Assembly: GCA_025450035.1 (NCBI GenBank)
Contig: JANWIF010000095.1
Span: forward strand, 1-64,000
DNA length: 64,000 nt
From: Gemmatimonadaceae bacterium
GTDB lineage: Bacteria; Gemmatimonadota; Gemmatimonadetes; Gemmatimonadales; Gemmatimonadaceae
Direction: 5' to 3'
The translations under genes and the position numbers were made by a program. Position 1 is the stretch's first letter; each line of letters starts with the position of its first letter. Below are positions 54,275 through 62,822 of this stretch, in pieces. The notes below the pieces were generated by a model. The model was not told the DNA's origin. It ran no database searches and saw only the letters and a list, made by a program, of their open reading frames with translations.

Positions 54275-55444
54275 TTACTCGTTCGCCGATTTCCTGCGCC
54301 GTGCGGCGTGCTTCCGGCGCGGCGTCTTGCCGATCTCGATCGGCACGATGTCCGGTGAATCGAACTCCCCGCAGGCGGCCGCGGGAACGGGGATGTGCGG
54401 CTGCTTGTAGACGAAGCGCTGTCCCTCATAGTTCCGGAACACGACTTCGTCATCGTTGATCTCTTCCACGTACTCGGGAAGGAGCGGCACTTTCCCACCG
54501 CCTCCGGGCGAGTCGATCACGAAGTGCGGCACCGCGAGTCCGGAGGTCCACCCGCGGAGCGCCTTCACGATCTCCAATCCTTTCTGCACCGTGGTGCGGA
54601 AGTGTTCACCGCCGGCGACCTGATCGGCCATGTAGATGTAGTACGGTCGCACGCGCGCCATGAGCAGCTTCTGCATCAACTCCTTCATCACAAGCGGATC
54701 ATCATTGACGCCGCGCAGCAGCACCGTCTGGCAGCCGAGGGGAATACCGGCGTCGGCCAGTCGTCCGAGTGCTTCGACGACCTTTGGTGTGAGTTCGCGC
54801 GGATGATTGAAGTGCGTGTTCATGTACACCGGATGGTACTTCTTCACCATCTCGCAGAACTCTGGAGTGATGCGCTCGGGCAGATGCGATGTGATGCGGC
54901 TGCCGATGCGGATGATCTCGACGTGCGGAATGGCTCGCAGGTTCTCGAACAGGTACTCGAGCCTGCGATCGGACAGCATCATGGGATCGCCGCCGCTCAT
55001 GATGATGTCGCGAATTTCTGGATGTTCTCGGATGTAGGCGAAGGCCGAGTCGTACTGGTTGAGCGGGATTTTTTCCGGATCGCCCACCTTACGGCGCCTG
55101 GTGCAGAAGCGACAGTACGACGCGCACACAGGGCTCACGAGAAACAGGACACGATCGGGATACCGGTGTGTGATGTTCGGTACCGGCGAGTCGGCATCTT
55201 CATCGAGCGAGTCGATGATGCCGTCTTGAATGTCGAGCTCCTGCACCGTTGGAACGTACTGGTTCCACATGGGGTCGCCGACGGCAGTGATCTGCTCGAG
55301 CGCGCTGGGCGTGATCCTCATCTGGAAGTTGTCGAACGCTGGCTTCAGCCCCTCGACATCGATGACATCGCGGCCGAATTTTTCAGCCAGCTGATCCAAG
55401 GTGGCTATGCTTTCTTCTCTAAGAATTCTTTGCCACTCACTCAT
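54275..55444 (-). CDS. kamA: Lysine 2,3-aminomutase family radical SAM enzyme
   Basis: The 389-residue product matches KamA in order and length. The [4Fe-4S] motif is ASYCRFCTRRRKVG near residue 115, then IIMSGGDPMML and GSRITSHLPERIT. LLRGVNDDPLVMKELMQKLL and YIYMADQVAGGEHFRT hold the two Asp that grip the lysine side chain in known KamA. The PLP lysine lies in DSPGGGGKVPLLP. The C-terminal extension present in true KamA and absent from EpmB is kept, so free L-lysine to L-beta-lysine is the likely reaction. It is the last gene of a minus-strand run with two ATP-grasp ligases. No beta-lysine acetyltransferase (AblB) is present. Confidence 0.9.
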   Translation of the reverse strand: MSEWQRILREESIATLDQLAEKFGRDVIDVEGLKPAFDNFQMRITPSALEQITAVGDPMWNQYVPTVQELDIQDGIIDSLDEDADSPVPNITHRYPDRVLFLVSPVCASYCRFCTRRRKVGDPEKIPLNQYDSAFAYIREHPEIRDIIMSGGDPMMLSDRRLEYLFENLRAIPHVEIIRIGSRITSHLPERITPEFCEMVKKYHPVYMNTHFNHPRELTPKVVEALGRLADAGIPLGCQTVLLRGVNDDPLVMKELMQKLLMARVRPYYIYMADQVAGGEHFRTTVQKGLEIVKALRGWTSGLAVPHFVIDSPGGGGKVPLLPEYVEEINDDEVVFRNYEGQRFVYKQPHIPVPAAACGEFDSPDIVPIEIGKTPRRKHAARRRKSANE

Positions 55445-55808
55445 GGTGACTGGGCTCCCCGCCGTGATGGCGAGCGTATGGAAATCCTGAAGTCATGTGA
55501 TCCGTCAGGCGACGCGGATCATTGGGTCGAAAGTTCGAGGTTGAGGGTGCGAACGTGCGGTTCGGGAAGCCTTCGATCGACCTCTGAGAGGAGGGGGGCG
55601 CCGCGAGGATGGAAGGGCGCAGGATCGACGGGCGATCGGCGCCGGACAATGTGCGAACGCGGAAGGGAACTGAGCGACTCGGATTCCGGGGTGAAGGCGC
55701 CGAGGAAAGAGTCGCGAGGACACGGGGACTCGTTACCCAGGACCTGGCGTGAGTCATCAGCCCGGTCCGGAGCAACGAGTCCCACGTACCTCGAGGAAGG
55801 TCCACGCG
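55445..55808. other. kamA upstream region with GGGACTCGTT inverted repeat
   Basis: This 364-bp spacer has minus-strand frames (55437-55805) rich in Pro/Ser/Arg that do not look like protein. A perfect 10-bp inverted repeat, GGGACTCGTT (55725-55734) with AACGAGTCCC (55774-55783), belongs to the same GGACTCG family as those at 20985 and 57638. No Shine-Dalgarno is obvious before the kamA ATG. Confidence 0.55.
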
Positions 55809-56870
55809 CTAACGCTCGCCGACCGCGAGGAGCTGCAATGCGGCGGGGTCGCCGTCGTCGGCGATACCCGACAGCTGTCTAGCGAGCGCCCACCGTTCGT
55901 CGACCGAGGTGTCGTGCCGGTCGAGTGCTTCGTCGCAGACCGTGAGAATGAGCGCGGCGAAATCCACTCCCGCAGCGTTGGCCATGCGAGCGAGCCCAGC
56001 GTCTGGCGCGATGTCTGGGTTGGCATTCACTTCGAGAATCCACGGGCGTCCTGCGCTGTCGATGCGCAGATCCACGCGTCCGTAGCCCGTGCCGCCGACC
56101 AGTCGCCACGCGGCGAGCGCGAGTTGCTTGATCTCCTCGGTCAGCATCTCGGTCAAGTCGGCCGGGCACACGGGAACTGTTCCGAGGTCCTCGTCGCTGC
56201 CGGCGATCCACTTGGAGCGGTACGAGACGATGCGCCACATCTTCTTAGGCAGACCGTCGAACATGATCTCGGCGACGGGTAGTGCGCTGTTGGCCACAAT
56301 ACCGACGTTCACTTCGCGACCGTCGATGTAGCGTTGGACGAGAATCTCGTTCCACCGCTCGTGCATCGCGGCCACGCGCGAGGCGAGTGCGCGCGTGGTG
56401 CGCACAACCGACCGCTGTTCGACGCCGATGGACGCGTCCTCGGCGGACGGTTTGCAAATCGCGGGGAACCCGACCGTGGGGAGCGGCGCGCCGCGGCGGA
56501 TCATGCCGAAGGGAGGCACGGGCAGTCCGGCGCGCTCGAGGAAGGAGTTGACCACGTGCTTCCGCAGGCAGAGCGCGGCGGTCCACGATGAACTGCCCGT
56601 GAAGGGGACGCCGAGCACTTCCAGCGCCGAGATCACCGACGGTTCGAGTGCGGCAACGCCGTCGAGTCCCTCGCACATGTTAAACACGAGGTCGTACTTG
56701 CCGCGTCGCATGCGTTCGACCCATCGACCATCGGGTTGCGCGGCGATGCGCGTGATCTGATGTCGTGCGCCCAGCAACACCGTCTCGATTGCTTCCAGCG
56801 TCTCGAGAATGGAGAGGTCTGCCGCTTTGCCGAGCGCGGACGGTCCATCGAATAACAACGCGATTTTCAT
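55809..56870 (-). CDS. ATP-grasp ligase, D-Ala-D-Ala ligase-like (copy 1)
   Basis: ATG 56870 with GGAGGTG just upstream is the start; the track frame runs on to 57071. The 353-residue product has the D-Ala-D-Ala ligase fold: KIALLFDGPSALGKAADL at the start, YDLVFNMCEGLDGVAALEPSVISALEVLGVPFTGS, ICKPSAEDASIGVEQ (ATP loop) and YGRVDLRIDSAGRPWILEVNANPDIAPDAG (Mg-binding Glu/Asn). The residues that select D-alanine in Ddl are not apparent. With kamA and a second ATP-grasp gene it probably joins amino acids through ATP-activated carboxylates. Substrates are unknown. Confidence 0.85.
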   Translation of the reverse strand: MKIALLFDGPSALGKAADLSILETLEAIETVLLGARHQITRIAAQPDGRWVERMRRGKYDLVFNMCEGLDGVAALEPSVISALEVLGVPFTGSSSWTAALCLRKHVVNSFLERAGLPVPPFGMIRRGAPLPTVGFPAICKPSAEDASIGVEQRSVVRTTRALASRVAAMHERWNEILVQRYIDGREVNVGIVANSALPVAEIMFDGLPKKMWRIVSYRSKWIAGSDEDLGTVPVCPADLTEMLTEEIKQLALAAWRLVGGTGYGRVDLRIDSAGRPWILEVNANPDIAPDAGLARMANAAGVDFAALILTVCDEALDRHDTSVDERWALARQLSGIADDGDPAALQLLAVGER

Positions 56871-56982
56871 GCGCACCTCCAACTCGTGGTAGGCATCAAA
56901 CGCGGTGACGGCAGCGAGCCGAGCGCGCCGCGTCCGCGTGACGCGTGTCGCCGGCCTTTGCCTCGTAGTCGTGCACGCGTTG

Positions 56983-58263
56983 TCAGCCCGACGCGACCGC
57001 ACGGGCGGCGCCAGAGTGGCGCCGACGTCCGGCATTGCTTGGCAGGGAGACGCCCTGCCGTTCCGCGGCATGCCTCACGCACGCTTGAATGAGCCTGTCG
57101 TAGCTCAATCCGGCCGCGCGGGCCGCCTTGGGAAAGCACGAGTTGTCCGCCGGATCGGGGAGGATCCCGGGAAGGGGATTCACTTCCACGACGTTGGGCA
57201 CGTCTGTCGCGTCGAGTCGCACGTCAATTCGCGACCAGTCACGACAGCCGAGCACGCGGTAGGCGTCGAGCGCGACCTGTTCGATCGAGCGTCGCAACGC
57301 CTCGTCAATCCGCGCGGGGCACTCAAAGATCTCCAACGGTTGCTCCGGCTGATCCCAGAGCCATTTCGCTTCGAACCCATATACCGGCAATGCGCCATGA
57401 GGTAGCACGTCGAACTTCATCCCGACGATTGGCAACACGCACGCGTCATACCCGTTGCCCAACACTGCGCAGGTGAATTCCGCTCCCGGGAGATATTGCT
57501 CGACCAACACAGGTTGCTGATAGCGCTCGAGCAAGTATCTCACCTGCTCGTCCATCTCGGTGGCGTTTCGGCAGTAGTTCCGCTCGGTGATGCCTTTGGA
57601 TGACCCCTCGTGAATCGGTTTCACAAAGACAGGGAACGCGGGACTCGGCGCGTGAGACTCGGTACTTGGCACTCGGCGCGTCGAGTCCCGCACAACGTGA
57701 AACGGGGCGGTTGGGACGCCGTGATACGCCAGGCACTCCTTAGTGCGCGCTTTGTCCAAGCACATCGACAACGTGAGCGGATCGGATCCCGTGTACGGAA
57801 TACCGTAGAACTCGCAGATCGCTGGGACGTGCGCCTCGCGGCTTACGCCACGAAGACCTTCCGCCATGTTGAACACGATGTCGGGGCGTTCAGCGCGCAG
57901 GCGCTCCGGAAAGTCCGCGCTCGCCTCCAACCGAATCACGTCTCCGAAGTGGGAAAGGGCTCGCTCAACAGCCTCGATTGTTCCCGCGCTATCCCACTCG
58001 GCGAACTCATCATCTTTTTCTGTTGCGCGCGCCGCGTCCGAGGGCGGTTCGATCGCTCCAGCGATCCGTGCTGACGCAATGCCCCGGCGCCGCTGGCCTC
58101 GGCGTTTACTGGGAGGCTCCTCTTCCGGGCGCGGCTCTTCATCTCCGGGCCGCGCCTCGTCCTCGTCCGGCTTTTGGTTGTAGGCGAATCCGATTCGCGT
58201 CATCTCACTCTCGTCGCCGGGAGACACAGCATCGACGTTTGGTTGCCGATCTCGACTCACCAT
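56983..58263 (-). CDS. ATP-grasp ligase, D-Ala-D-Ala ligase-like (copy 2)
   Basis: ATG 58263 (MVSRDRQPN, GAGAG six bases upstream) is preferred to GTG 58281. The 426-residue product has a charged, disordered lead (residues about 30-95, Glu/Pro then Lys/Arg-rich). The ligase fold follows: PDIVFNMAEGLRGVSREAHVPAICEFYGIPYTGSD, VFVKPIHEGSSKGI, LVEQYLPGAEFTCAVLG and WSRIDVRLDATDVPNVVEVNPLPGILPD. It shares FNMxEGL and FTGS/YTGS signatures with copy 1, so both form one subfamily. A GGACTCGG inverted repeat codes for a Ser/Thr/Arg-rich loop near residue 200. It lies between thyX and copy 1. Confidence 0.85.
   Translation of the reverse strand: MVSRDRQPNVDAVSPGDESEMTRIGFAYNQKPDEDEARPGDEEPRPEEEPPSKRRGQRRRGIASARIAGAIEPPSDAARATEKDDEFAEWDSAGTIEAVERALSHFGDVIRLEASADFPERLRAERPDIVFNMAEGLRGVSREAHVPAICEFYGIPYTGSDPLTLSMCLDKARTKECLAYHGVPTAPFHVVRDSTRRVPSTESHAPSPAFPVFVKPIHEGSSKGITERNYCRNATEMDEQVRYLLERYQQPVLVEQYLPGAEFTCAVLGNGYDACVLPIVGMKFDVLPHGALPVYGFEAKWLWDQPEQPLEIFECPARIDEALRRSIEQVALDAYRVLGCRDWSRIDVRLDATDVPNVVEVNPLPGILPDPADNSCFPKAARAAGLSYDRLIQACVRHAAERQGVSLPSNAGRRRHSGAARAVASG
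57638..57691. repeat. GCGGGACTCGGCGCG inverted repeat inside ATP-grasp gene
   Basis: The arms 57638-57652 and 57677-57691 are inverted copies with one mismatch in 15, around a 24-nt loop with a further ACTCGG unit. It keeps the reading frame and encodes DSTRRVPSTESHAPSPAF, a stretch with no counterpart in copy 1. Confidence 0.7.
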
Positions 58264-58388
58264 CGCGAACTCTCTTGCCACGTCGATGCATTACAGCTCC
58301 GCATCCGGCGTGCGCGCAAAATAAGAACCACGAAAACATCGCGCAATGCATTTGCGCGAATGTTCTTCAACTCGTGGCCCGCAGCGCC

Positions 58389-59144
58389 TCACACCTTGTG
58401 GTACATCACGCGCGCCGCCTCGGCTCGGTCGGCGGCGGTATAGAGCTCGAAATCGGAAAAGAGTGCCGGCGCCTCGATGACCAACGACCGCAGCACCGCC
58501 ACTGCCAGCCGGCGAATTTCCAACTCAGCGCCCTCGCTCGCCCGGAGTTCGAGCATCGTCCGCCAAGCGCGAGCGTTGCCCGTCGCCACAATCTTGGTTT
58601 CCGTCGAGTTGGGAAGAACGCCTCTCGCCGCCTCGCGCGCCATTTTCCGTCGGTGAACCTTGTCTGCCACCCAGGCGTATCGGCCCATCAGCTGCTCCAC
58701 GAGCGACACGTAGCTCCGCTGCGCCCCCTCCATCTGCTCGCGCCATGCGGTCTCGAGCATCGTGTCGCCGATGATCGCGGGCGGCACAACGAAGCTTGCC
58801 TCTGACTCGTCCACGTACCGCTGTGACAGCTGTGAGTACGCAAATCCGGCGCGGTGGCGAACCAGCTCGTGCGTCAGCGAGCGACTCACTCCCTCGAAGA
58901 GCAATGACCAGTTTGCATGCTCCAGTACGCTGCCGTGTCCCTGCTTCTTGATGTTCTCGAGGTAGTCGCGCGTCGAGCGGCCCGCCGGATTGCGCTGGCT
59001 CATATAGCAGAGACGTCCCGCGAACTCCGCTAGCCGCTCGCCATCAGTGGAGTCGCCGATCCACTGGACACCAAGATGCGGAGGTTCGCTGAACGCAGGG
59101 CGCGCGAGAACGGATACGGTAGGCGCGTGAATGTAGGCGGGCAT
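58389..59144 (-). CDS. thyX: Flavin-dependent thymidylate synthase
   Basis: The 251-residue product methylates dUMP to dTMP with FAD, NADPH and methylenetetrahydrofolate. The ThyX signature is present as RHRAGFAYSQLSQRYVDE, one residue longer than the canonical RHRx7S form. KKQGHGSVLEHANWSLLFEGVSR supplies the upstream His motif and ETKIVATGNARAWRTMLELR the later substrate-binding Arg/Asn segment. Its stop lies 125 bp upstream of the ATP-grasp copy 2 start on the same strand. Whether it belongs to that transcript is unclear. Confidence 0.95.
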   Translation of the reverse strand: MPAYIHAPTVSVLARPAFSEPPHLGVQWIGDSTDGERLAEFAGRLCYMSQRNPAGRSTRDYLENIKKQGHGSVLEHANWSLLFEGVSRSLTHELVRHRAGFAYSQLSQRYVDESEASFVVPPAIIGDTMLETAWREQMEGAQRSYVSLVEQLMGRYAWVADKVHRRKMAREAARGVLPNSTETKIVATGNARAWRTMLELRASEGAELEIRRLAVAVLRSLVIEAPALFSDFELYTAADRAEAARVMYHKV

Positions 59145-59408
59145 GGATGGGTCGGGCCGAGAGACGCGGTTCGGTGAGTGATTGGCGGTGGAATACTAGC
59201 GGTTTGGGTGTCATCGGGACCAGTGGACCAGCGTTGCTGGTGTTGATAGCACGAAGTACTATTTCGCGTGTCCATCGGCATTGCCCGCCGCCCGGAGCGA
59301 TCCGTCGTCATCCGCTGTATCCGGTTCAACATGGCGTGGTCACTTGCCGTGTGACGCCGTGCTACGCCCGACGGCCACGATCGCGCACGACTCACTCAGG
59401 ACACGGCG

Positions 59409-61043
59409 CTACGAGGACGACCTGGGTCCCTGGTCCTTCATCCCGATGAGATCGAGACGCGACTCCGCGTACAGTCGTTCACGCTCGACGCGATCGAGCG
59501 CGGCGCGAGCAGCGTTTGGCAGTGGAGGGAGCGCAGGATCGTACTTGATGAGACCGAGCGCTTGCTGTCCGTCGAGCGGGACCTTCACCCCGGGGTTCAG
59601 CAATCCGTACGGATCGAAGGCGCGTTTCACCAGCGCAAATTGCGCGATGGTCTCGGCGGACCACACGCGTGAGAGCAGCGGCGTGCGCAACCGGCCGTCG
59701 CCGTGCTCACCGGTCAGCGTCCCGCCCAGCGACGCGGTGAGCGTCACCACATCCTCGAGTAAGCACGCAACCCGCGCGCGCCAATCGCTGAGGCGCACGT
59801 CGATGAGCGGGTTGACGTGAACGTGGGCATCCCCCGCATGTCCGAAGATCACGCCGCGTACGCCAGCGGTGTCGAGCGCCCGCCGCACACCGTGCACAAA
59901 GTCGTCCATGTGCTCCGGAGGCACCGCGCTATCCTCGATGAACTGCATCGACTTGAGCTCGGGGTCGAGGCGTGAGAGAATCGGACTTGCTGCGTGGCGG
60001 AGTGACCAGAGTGCGCGCTCGGTAGTCGCATCGAGCGCAAGTCGCACCGACGACGCGCCTGCCTCGACGAACGCGTTCTCGAGTGCGTGCGCGTGCGATC
60101 GAGCGTCGGCCGAATCGTCGCCTTCAACTTCCGCGAGCAACACGGCTTCGGTCCGCGTGCTCGTTGCGATGCCGCTGCCTTCGCGGGCGACGTCGAGAAA
60201 GGTGCGATCGAGCAACTCACAGGCGCTCGCCTCGGCGGCCCTCGCGTGGGCGGCGCCAGTAACGGCGCCTTCGAGAGTCGGAAATTCGGCGAGCAGACTA
60301 CTTGTCGCGCCCGGCAGCGGCGCGAGGGTCAACTCTATGCCTACGAACAGCGCTAGTGTTCCTTCGCTTCCCACGAGCAGATCGACCAGCTCGCCGCTGT
60401 GCGCGTACTCGGCGATCGCATAACCCGACGACTCTTTGCGCACGCCGGTGTGCGAACCGGCACTCGAATTCCACTCGGGCCTCGATGCGTGCGCTTGTTC
60501 GACGAAGCGCGTCACGGCCGGAATGTGGAGCGGTGGCGGCTCGCCTCGTCGCACCACGGCGCGGGTGCCGTCGGGGAACACGCAATCGAGCGCCGACACC
60601 CAGCGGCGCATCGAACCGTAGCGCAGCGTGTGCGCGCCGGCGGCATTCGTCGCCGCCATTCCGCCTACGGTGCAGAAGGCGCCGCTCGATGGATCCACGG
60701 GGAGACGAAGTCCATGTGGGCGTGCAGCCTCGTTCACCAAGTCCCGTATCGCGCCGGGCCCCACAACAACACTTCGCCGTGCGGAATCCACCCGCCCGAT
60801 ATCGCGCAGCCGGCTCACATCGACAATCACGCCATCGCCAACCGCGCCACCCGCCATCCCGCTCCCCGACCCTCGCGCCACAAGGGGCGTCGACGTTTCC
60901 GCCGCCCAACGCACGAGTGCGACGACGTCGTCCACGGAGCGTGGAGCAGCCACGGCCCTCGGCACCGCGCGTGCGATCCCGGCTCCCTCGCTGTAGGCGG
61001 CGCGGGCGAGAAGATCGAGATGAAAGACAGGCGGAGGTGTCAT
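59409..61043 (-). CDS. FAD-linked oxidase (glycolate/D-lactate dehydrogenase-like)
   Basis: ATG 61043 or GTG 61049 starts a product of about 545 residues. The PCMH-type FAD domain shows AAPRSVDDVVALVRWA, PLVARGSGSGMAGGAVGDGVIVD, VVVGPGAIRDLVNEAARPHGL and CTVGGMAATNAAGAHTLRYG. The C-terminal cap has VIFGHAGDAHVHVNP and GTLTGEHGDGRLRTPLL, the His motifs of GlcD/Dld-type 2-hydroxyacid dehydrogenases. The substrate is probably a 2-hydroxyacid. It lies 11 bp downstream of the 3-hydroxyacyl-CoA dehydrogenase stop on the same strand and is likely cotranscribed with it. Confidence 0.93.
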   Translation of the reverse strand: MTPPPVFHLDLLARAAYSEGAGIARAVPRAVAAPRSVDDVVALVRWAAETSTPLVARGSGSGMAGGAVGDGVIVDVSRLRDIGRVDSARRSVVVGPGAIRDLVNEAARPHGLRLPVDPSSGAFCTVGGMAATNAAGAHTLRYGSMRRWVSALDCVFPDGTRAVVRRGEPPPLHIPAVTRFVEQAHASRPEWNSSAGSHTGVRKESSGYAIAEYAHSGELVDLLVGSEGTLALFVGIELTLAPLPGATSSLLAEFPTLEGAVTGAAHARAAEASACELLDRTFLDVAREGSGIATSTRTEAVLLAEVEGDDSADARSHAHALENAFVEAGASSVRLALDATTERALWSLRHAASPILSRLDPELKSMQFIEDSAVPPEHMDDFVHGVRRALDTAGVRGVIFGHAGDAHVHVNPLIDVRLSDWRARVACLLEDVVTLTASLGGTLTGEHGDGRLRTPLLSRVWSAETIAQFALVKRAFDPYGLLNPGVKVPLDGQQALGLIKYDPALPPLPNAARAALDRVERERLYAESRLDLIGMKDQGPRSSS

Positions 61044-61060
61044 ACCCACTGCAGTTGACC

Positions 61061-61954
61061 CTAGAGCCCCAATTCGTTCACTCGCGGTGGATCGACGCTG
61101 TAATCGTAGAAGCCCTTCCCCGATTTGCGGCCGTACATGCCGGCGAGCACCATCCGCTTGAGCAGCGGCGGCGGCGCGTAGCGCTTTTCACGGTACTCGT
61201 CGAACATGATGTCGGCGATCTTGTACGTCGTGTCGAGGCCGACGAAGTCGAGGAGCGTGAACGGACCCATCGGATAGCCCGTACCGAGCATCATGCCCTT
61301 GTCGATGTCCTCCACGCTGGCCACGCCGTGCTCGAGGGCATTGATCGCGTCGATCAGGTAGGGCACGAGGAGCAGATTTACAACGAATCCCGAGTTGTCC
61401 TTGGCGGCAATCGGTTCTTTGCCCAGCTGTCGAGCGAACGCGAACGCGGCATCGAAGGTGACGTCGCTGGTGGTGACGGTGCGCACCACTTCCACCAGCT
61501 TCATGATCGGCACGGGATTGAAGAAGTGCAATCCGACCATGCGATCCGGTCGCGCGGTGGCCGCCGCCATGGCAGCAATGGTCAGGCTCGACGTGTTCGA
61601 CGCGAAGATCGTGTGCGCGGGACAAAGTCCGTCGAGCTCCTTCCACATGGCGTTCTTGATCTCGATGTCCTCTACGACGGCCTCGATCACAAGATCGCAA
61701 TCGGCGAGATCGCGGAGATTCGTCGTGAACGCGAGTCGCGACATGGCTATGTCGCGATCGGCCGCGGTCACTCTCCCTTTGCTCTTCTCTATGGCGCGCG
61801 CGAAGCTTTTCTCGATGCTGCCTTTGCCCCGTTGGCAGAGCGCATCGGAAACCTCTCGCACTTTCGTCGTGAGGCCGCTTTGCGCGCAGACCTGGGCGAT
61901 TCCCGATCCCATGAGTCCGGCACCGAGCACGCCGACCGTCTTGATGGTGGTCAT
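61061..61954 (-). CDS. 3-hydroxybutyryl-CoA dehydrogenase
   Basis: The 297-residue enzyme oxidises (S)-3-hydroxyacyl-CoA with NAD(P). It has the Rossmann motif VGVLGAGLMGSGIAQVCAQSG, DLVIEAVVEDIEIK, FASNTSSLTIAAM with the catalytic Ser, GLHFFNPVPIMKLVEVV with the catalytic His, and the C-terminal GRKSGKGFYDY signature. Its length is that of a stand-alone HBD/PaaH enzyme, not a fused FadJ. The role could be butyrate or polyhydroxybutyrate metabolism or beta-oxidation. It starts the two-gene run with the FAD oxidase. Confidence 0.96.
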   Translation of the reverse strand: MTTIKTVGVLGAGLMGSGIAQVCAQSGLTTKVREVSDALCQRGKGSIEKSFARAIEKSKGRVTAADRDIAMSRLAFTTNLRDLADCDLVIEAVVEDIEIKNAMWKELDGLCPAHTIFASNTSSLTIAAMAAATARPDRMVGLHFFNPVPIMKLVEVVRTVTTSDVTFDAAFAFARQLGKEPIAAKDNSGFVVNLLLVPYLIDAINALEHGVASVEDIDKGMMLGTGYPMGPFTLLDFVGLDTTYKIADIMFDEYREKRYAPPPLLKRMVLAGMYGRKSGKGFYDYSVDPPRVNELGL

Positions 61955-62015
61955 AAGTACGTTCGATTGGGGTGAAAGTCAGCTGCGTTGGGCAGCGCGC
62001 GCGGGGTGCGCTGGC

Positions 62016-62816
62016 TCAACGCAGCACGTCCAAGGCCGACAGCAGCCCTTGACGCGGGCTGTCGCCGCGTTCGAGCCGGTCGAGCAGCTGCTCGAGGGCG
62101 AGTTGTGCGCGAGCGACAACGGGCGCGTGGCTCCGCGCTACAAAATAGCCGCCGATCACGGCAACAACGGCCGGCACCACAGCCACGGGAACGAAGAAGC
62201 CCAGAGTGATCAGCGCCCCGGTGCCCAGCACACCGCCGCCTGCCAGCGCCGCACCGGACGCGGCTCGTTCGACTCGCACGTTGGCAAGATCGGCGTCCAA
62301 CCGCACCAGCACGCGTTCAGCGTCAACGGGTACCGCGGTGGCCGAGACCTCGCGCGTTGGGCGAAGGTAGTAGCCGTGCCCTCCCACGTTGAGGACGCGA
62401 CGCATCTCGCTGAACAGGCCGGAGCGCGGTTCCCACAGCACGCGGTCGGTGAGCCGCCGCTTCAGCTGCATTCCGTGCTCTCGCTCCATCCATACGTCCA
62501 GTTGGTCCAGTGTCGATGGGACTGTTCCGCGAATGGTTCGTGACGCGTGTACGTGTGCTGGACCAAGCAGCGTGGCGGCGAGGCCGCGCTCGGGTGGCAC
62601 CTGCGCGCGACTGCGTTCCTCGGCGAGGGCCTGTCGCAGGTGCTGCGGCGACAGACCAACTTCGCGCGCGACGTCGAGGAGCTGCCCTTCATTGATCGCC
62701 ACATCGGAAGGATCCGCGTCGCCTGACTGCAACTCTACCGCGCGTGCGAGAACACGCTCCATGGCCGCATGGTTCAGCGGCTGCGCCCGCGTTGGAAGCT
62801 CGCCCTCGTCAACCAT
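62016..62816 (-). CDS. Membrane-associated protein of unknown function
   Basis: The 266-residue product has a soluble N-terminal half with a helix-turn-helix-like stretch (GQLLDVAREVGLSPQHLRQALAEERSRA). A central beta region (VLWEPRSGLFSEMRRVLNVGG, GYYLRPTREVSATAVPVDAERVLVRLDAD) follows. Two adjacent hydrophobic helices lie near residue 190 (AALAGGGVLGTGALITLGFFVPVAVVPAVVAVIGGYF). I do not recognise the family. The start MVDEGELPT lacks a strong ribosome site. It lies 6 bp downstream of a lipoprotein gene on the same strand, so the two are probably cotranscribed. Confidence 0.68.
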   Translation of the reverse strand: MVDEGELPTRAQPLNHAAMERVLARAVELQSGDADPSDVAINEGQLLDVAREVGLSPQHLRQALAEERSRAQVPPERGLAATLLGPAHVHASRTIRGTVPSTLDQLDVWMEREHGMQLKRRLTDRVLWEPRSGLFSEMRRVLNVGGHGYYLRPTREVSATAVPVDAERVLVRLDADLANVRVERAASGAALAGGGVLGTGALITLGFFVPVAVVPAVVAVIGGYFVARSHAPVVARAQLALEQLLDRLERGDSPRQGLLSALDVLR

Positions 62817-62822
62817 GCGCGC

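Noticed and set aside
55437-55805. 122-aa minus-strand ORF upstream of kamA.
   Set aside because: Ser/Pro/Arg-rich translation, no ribosome site, overlaps an inverted repeat and the kamA 5' end; best treated as spacer.
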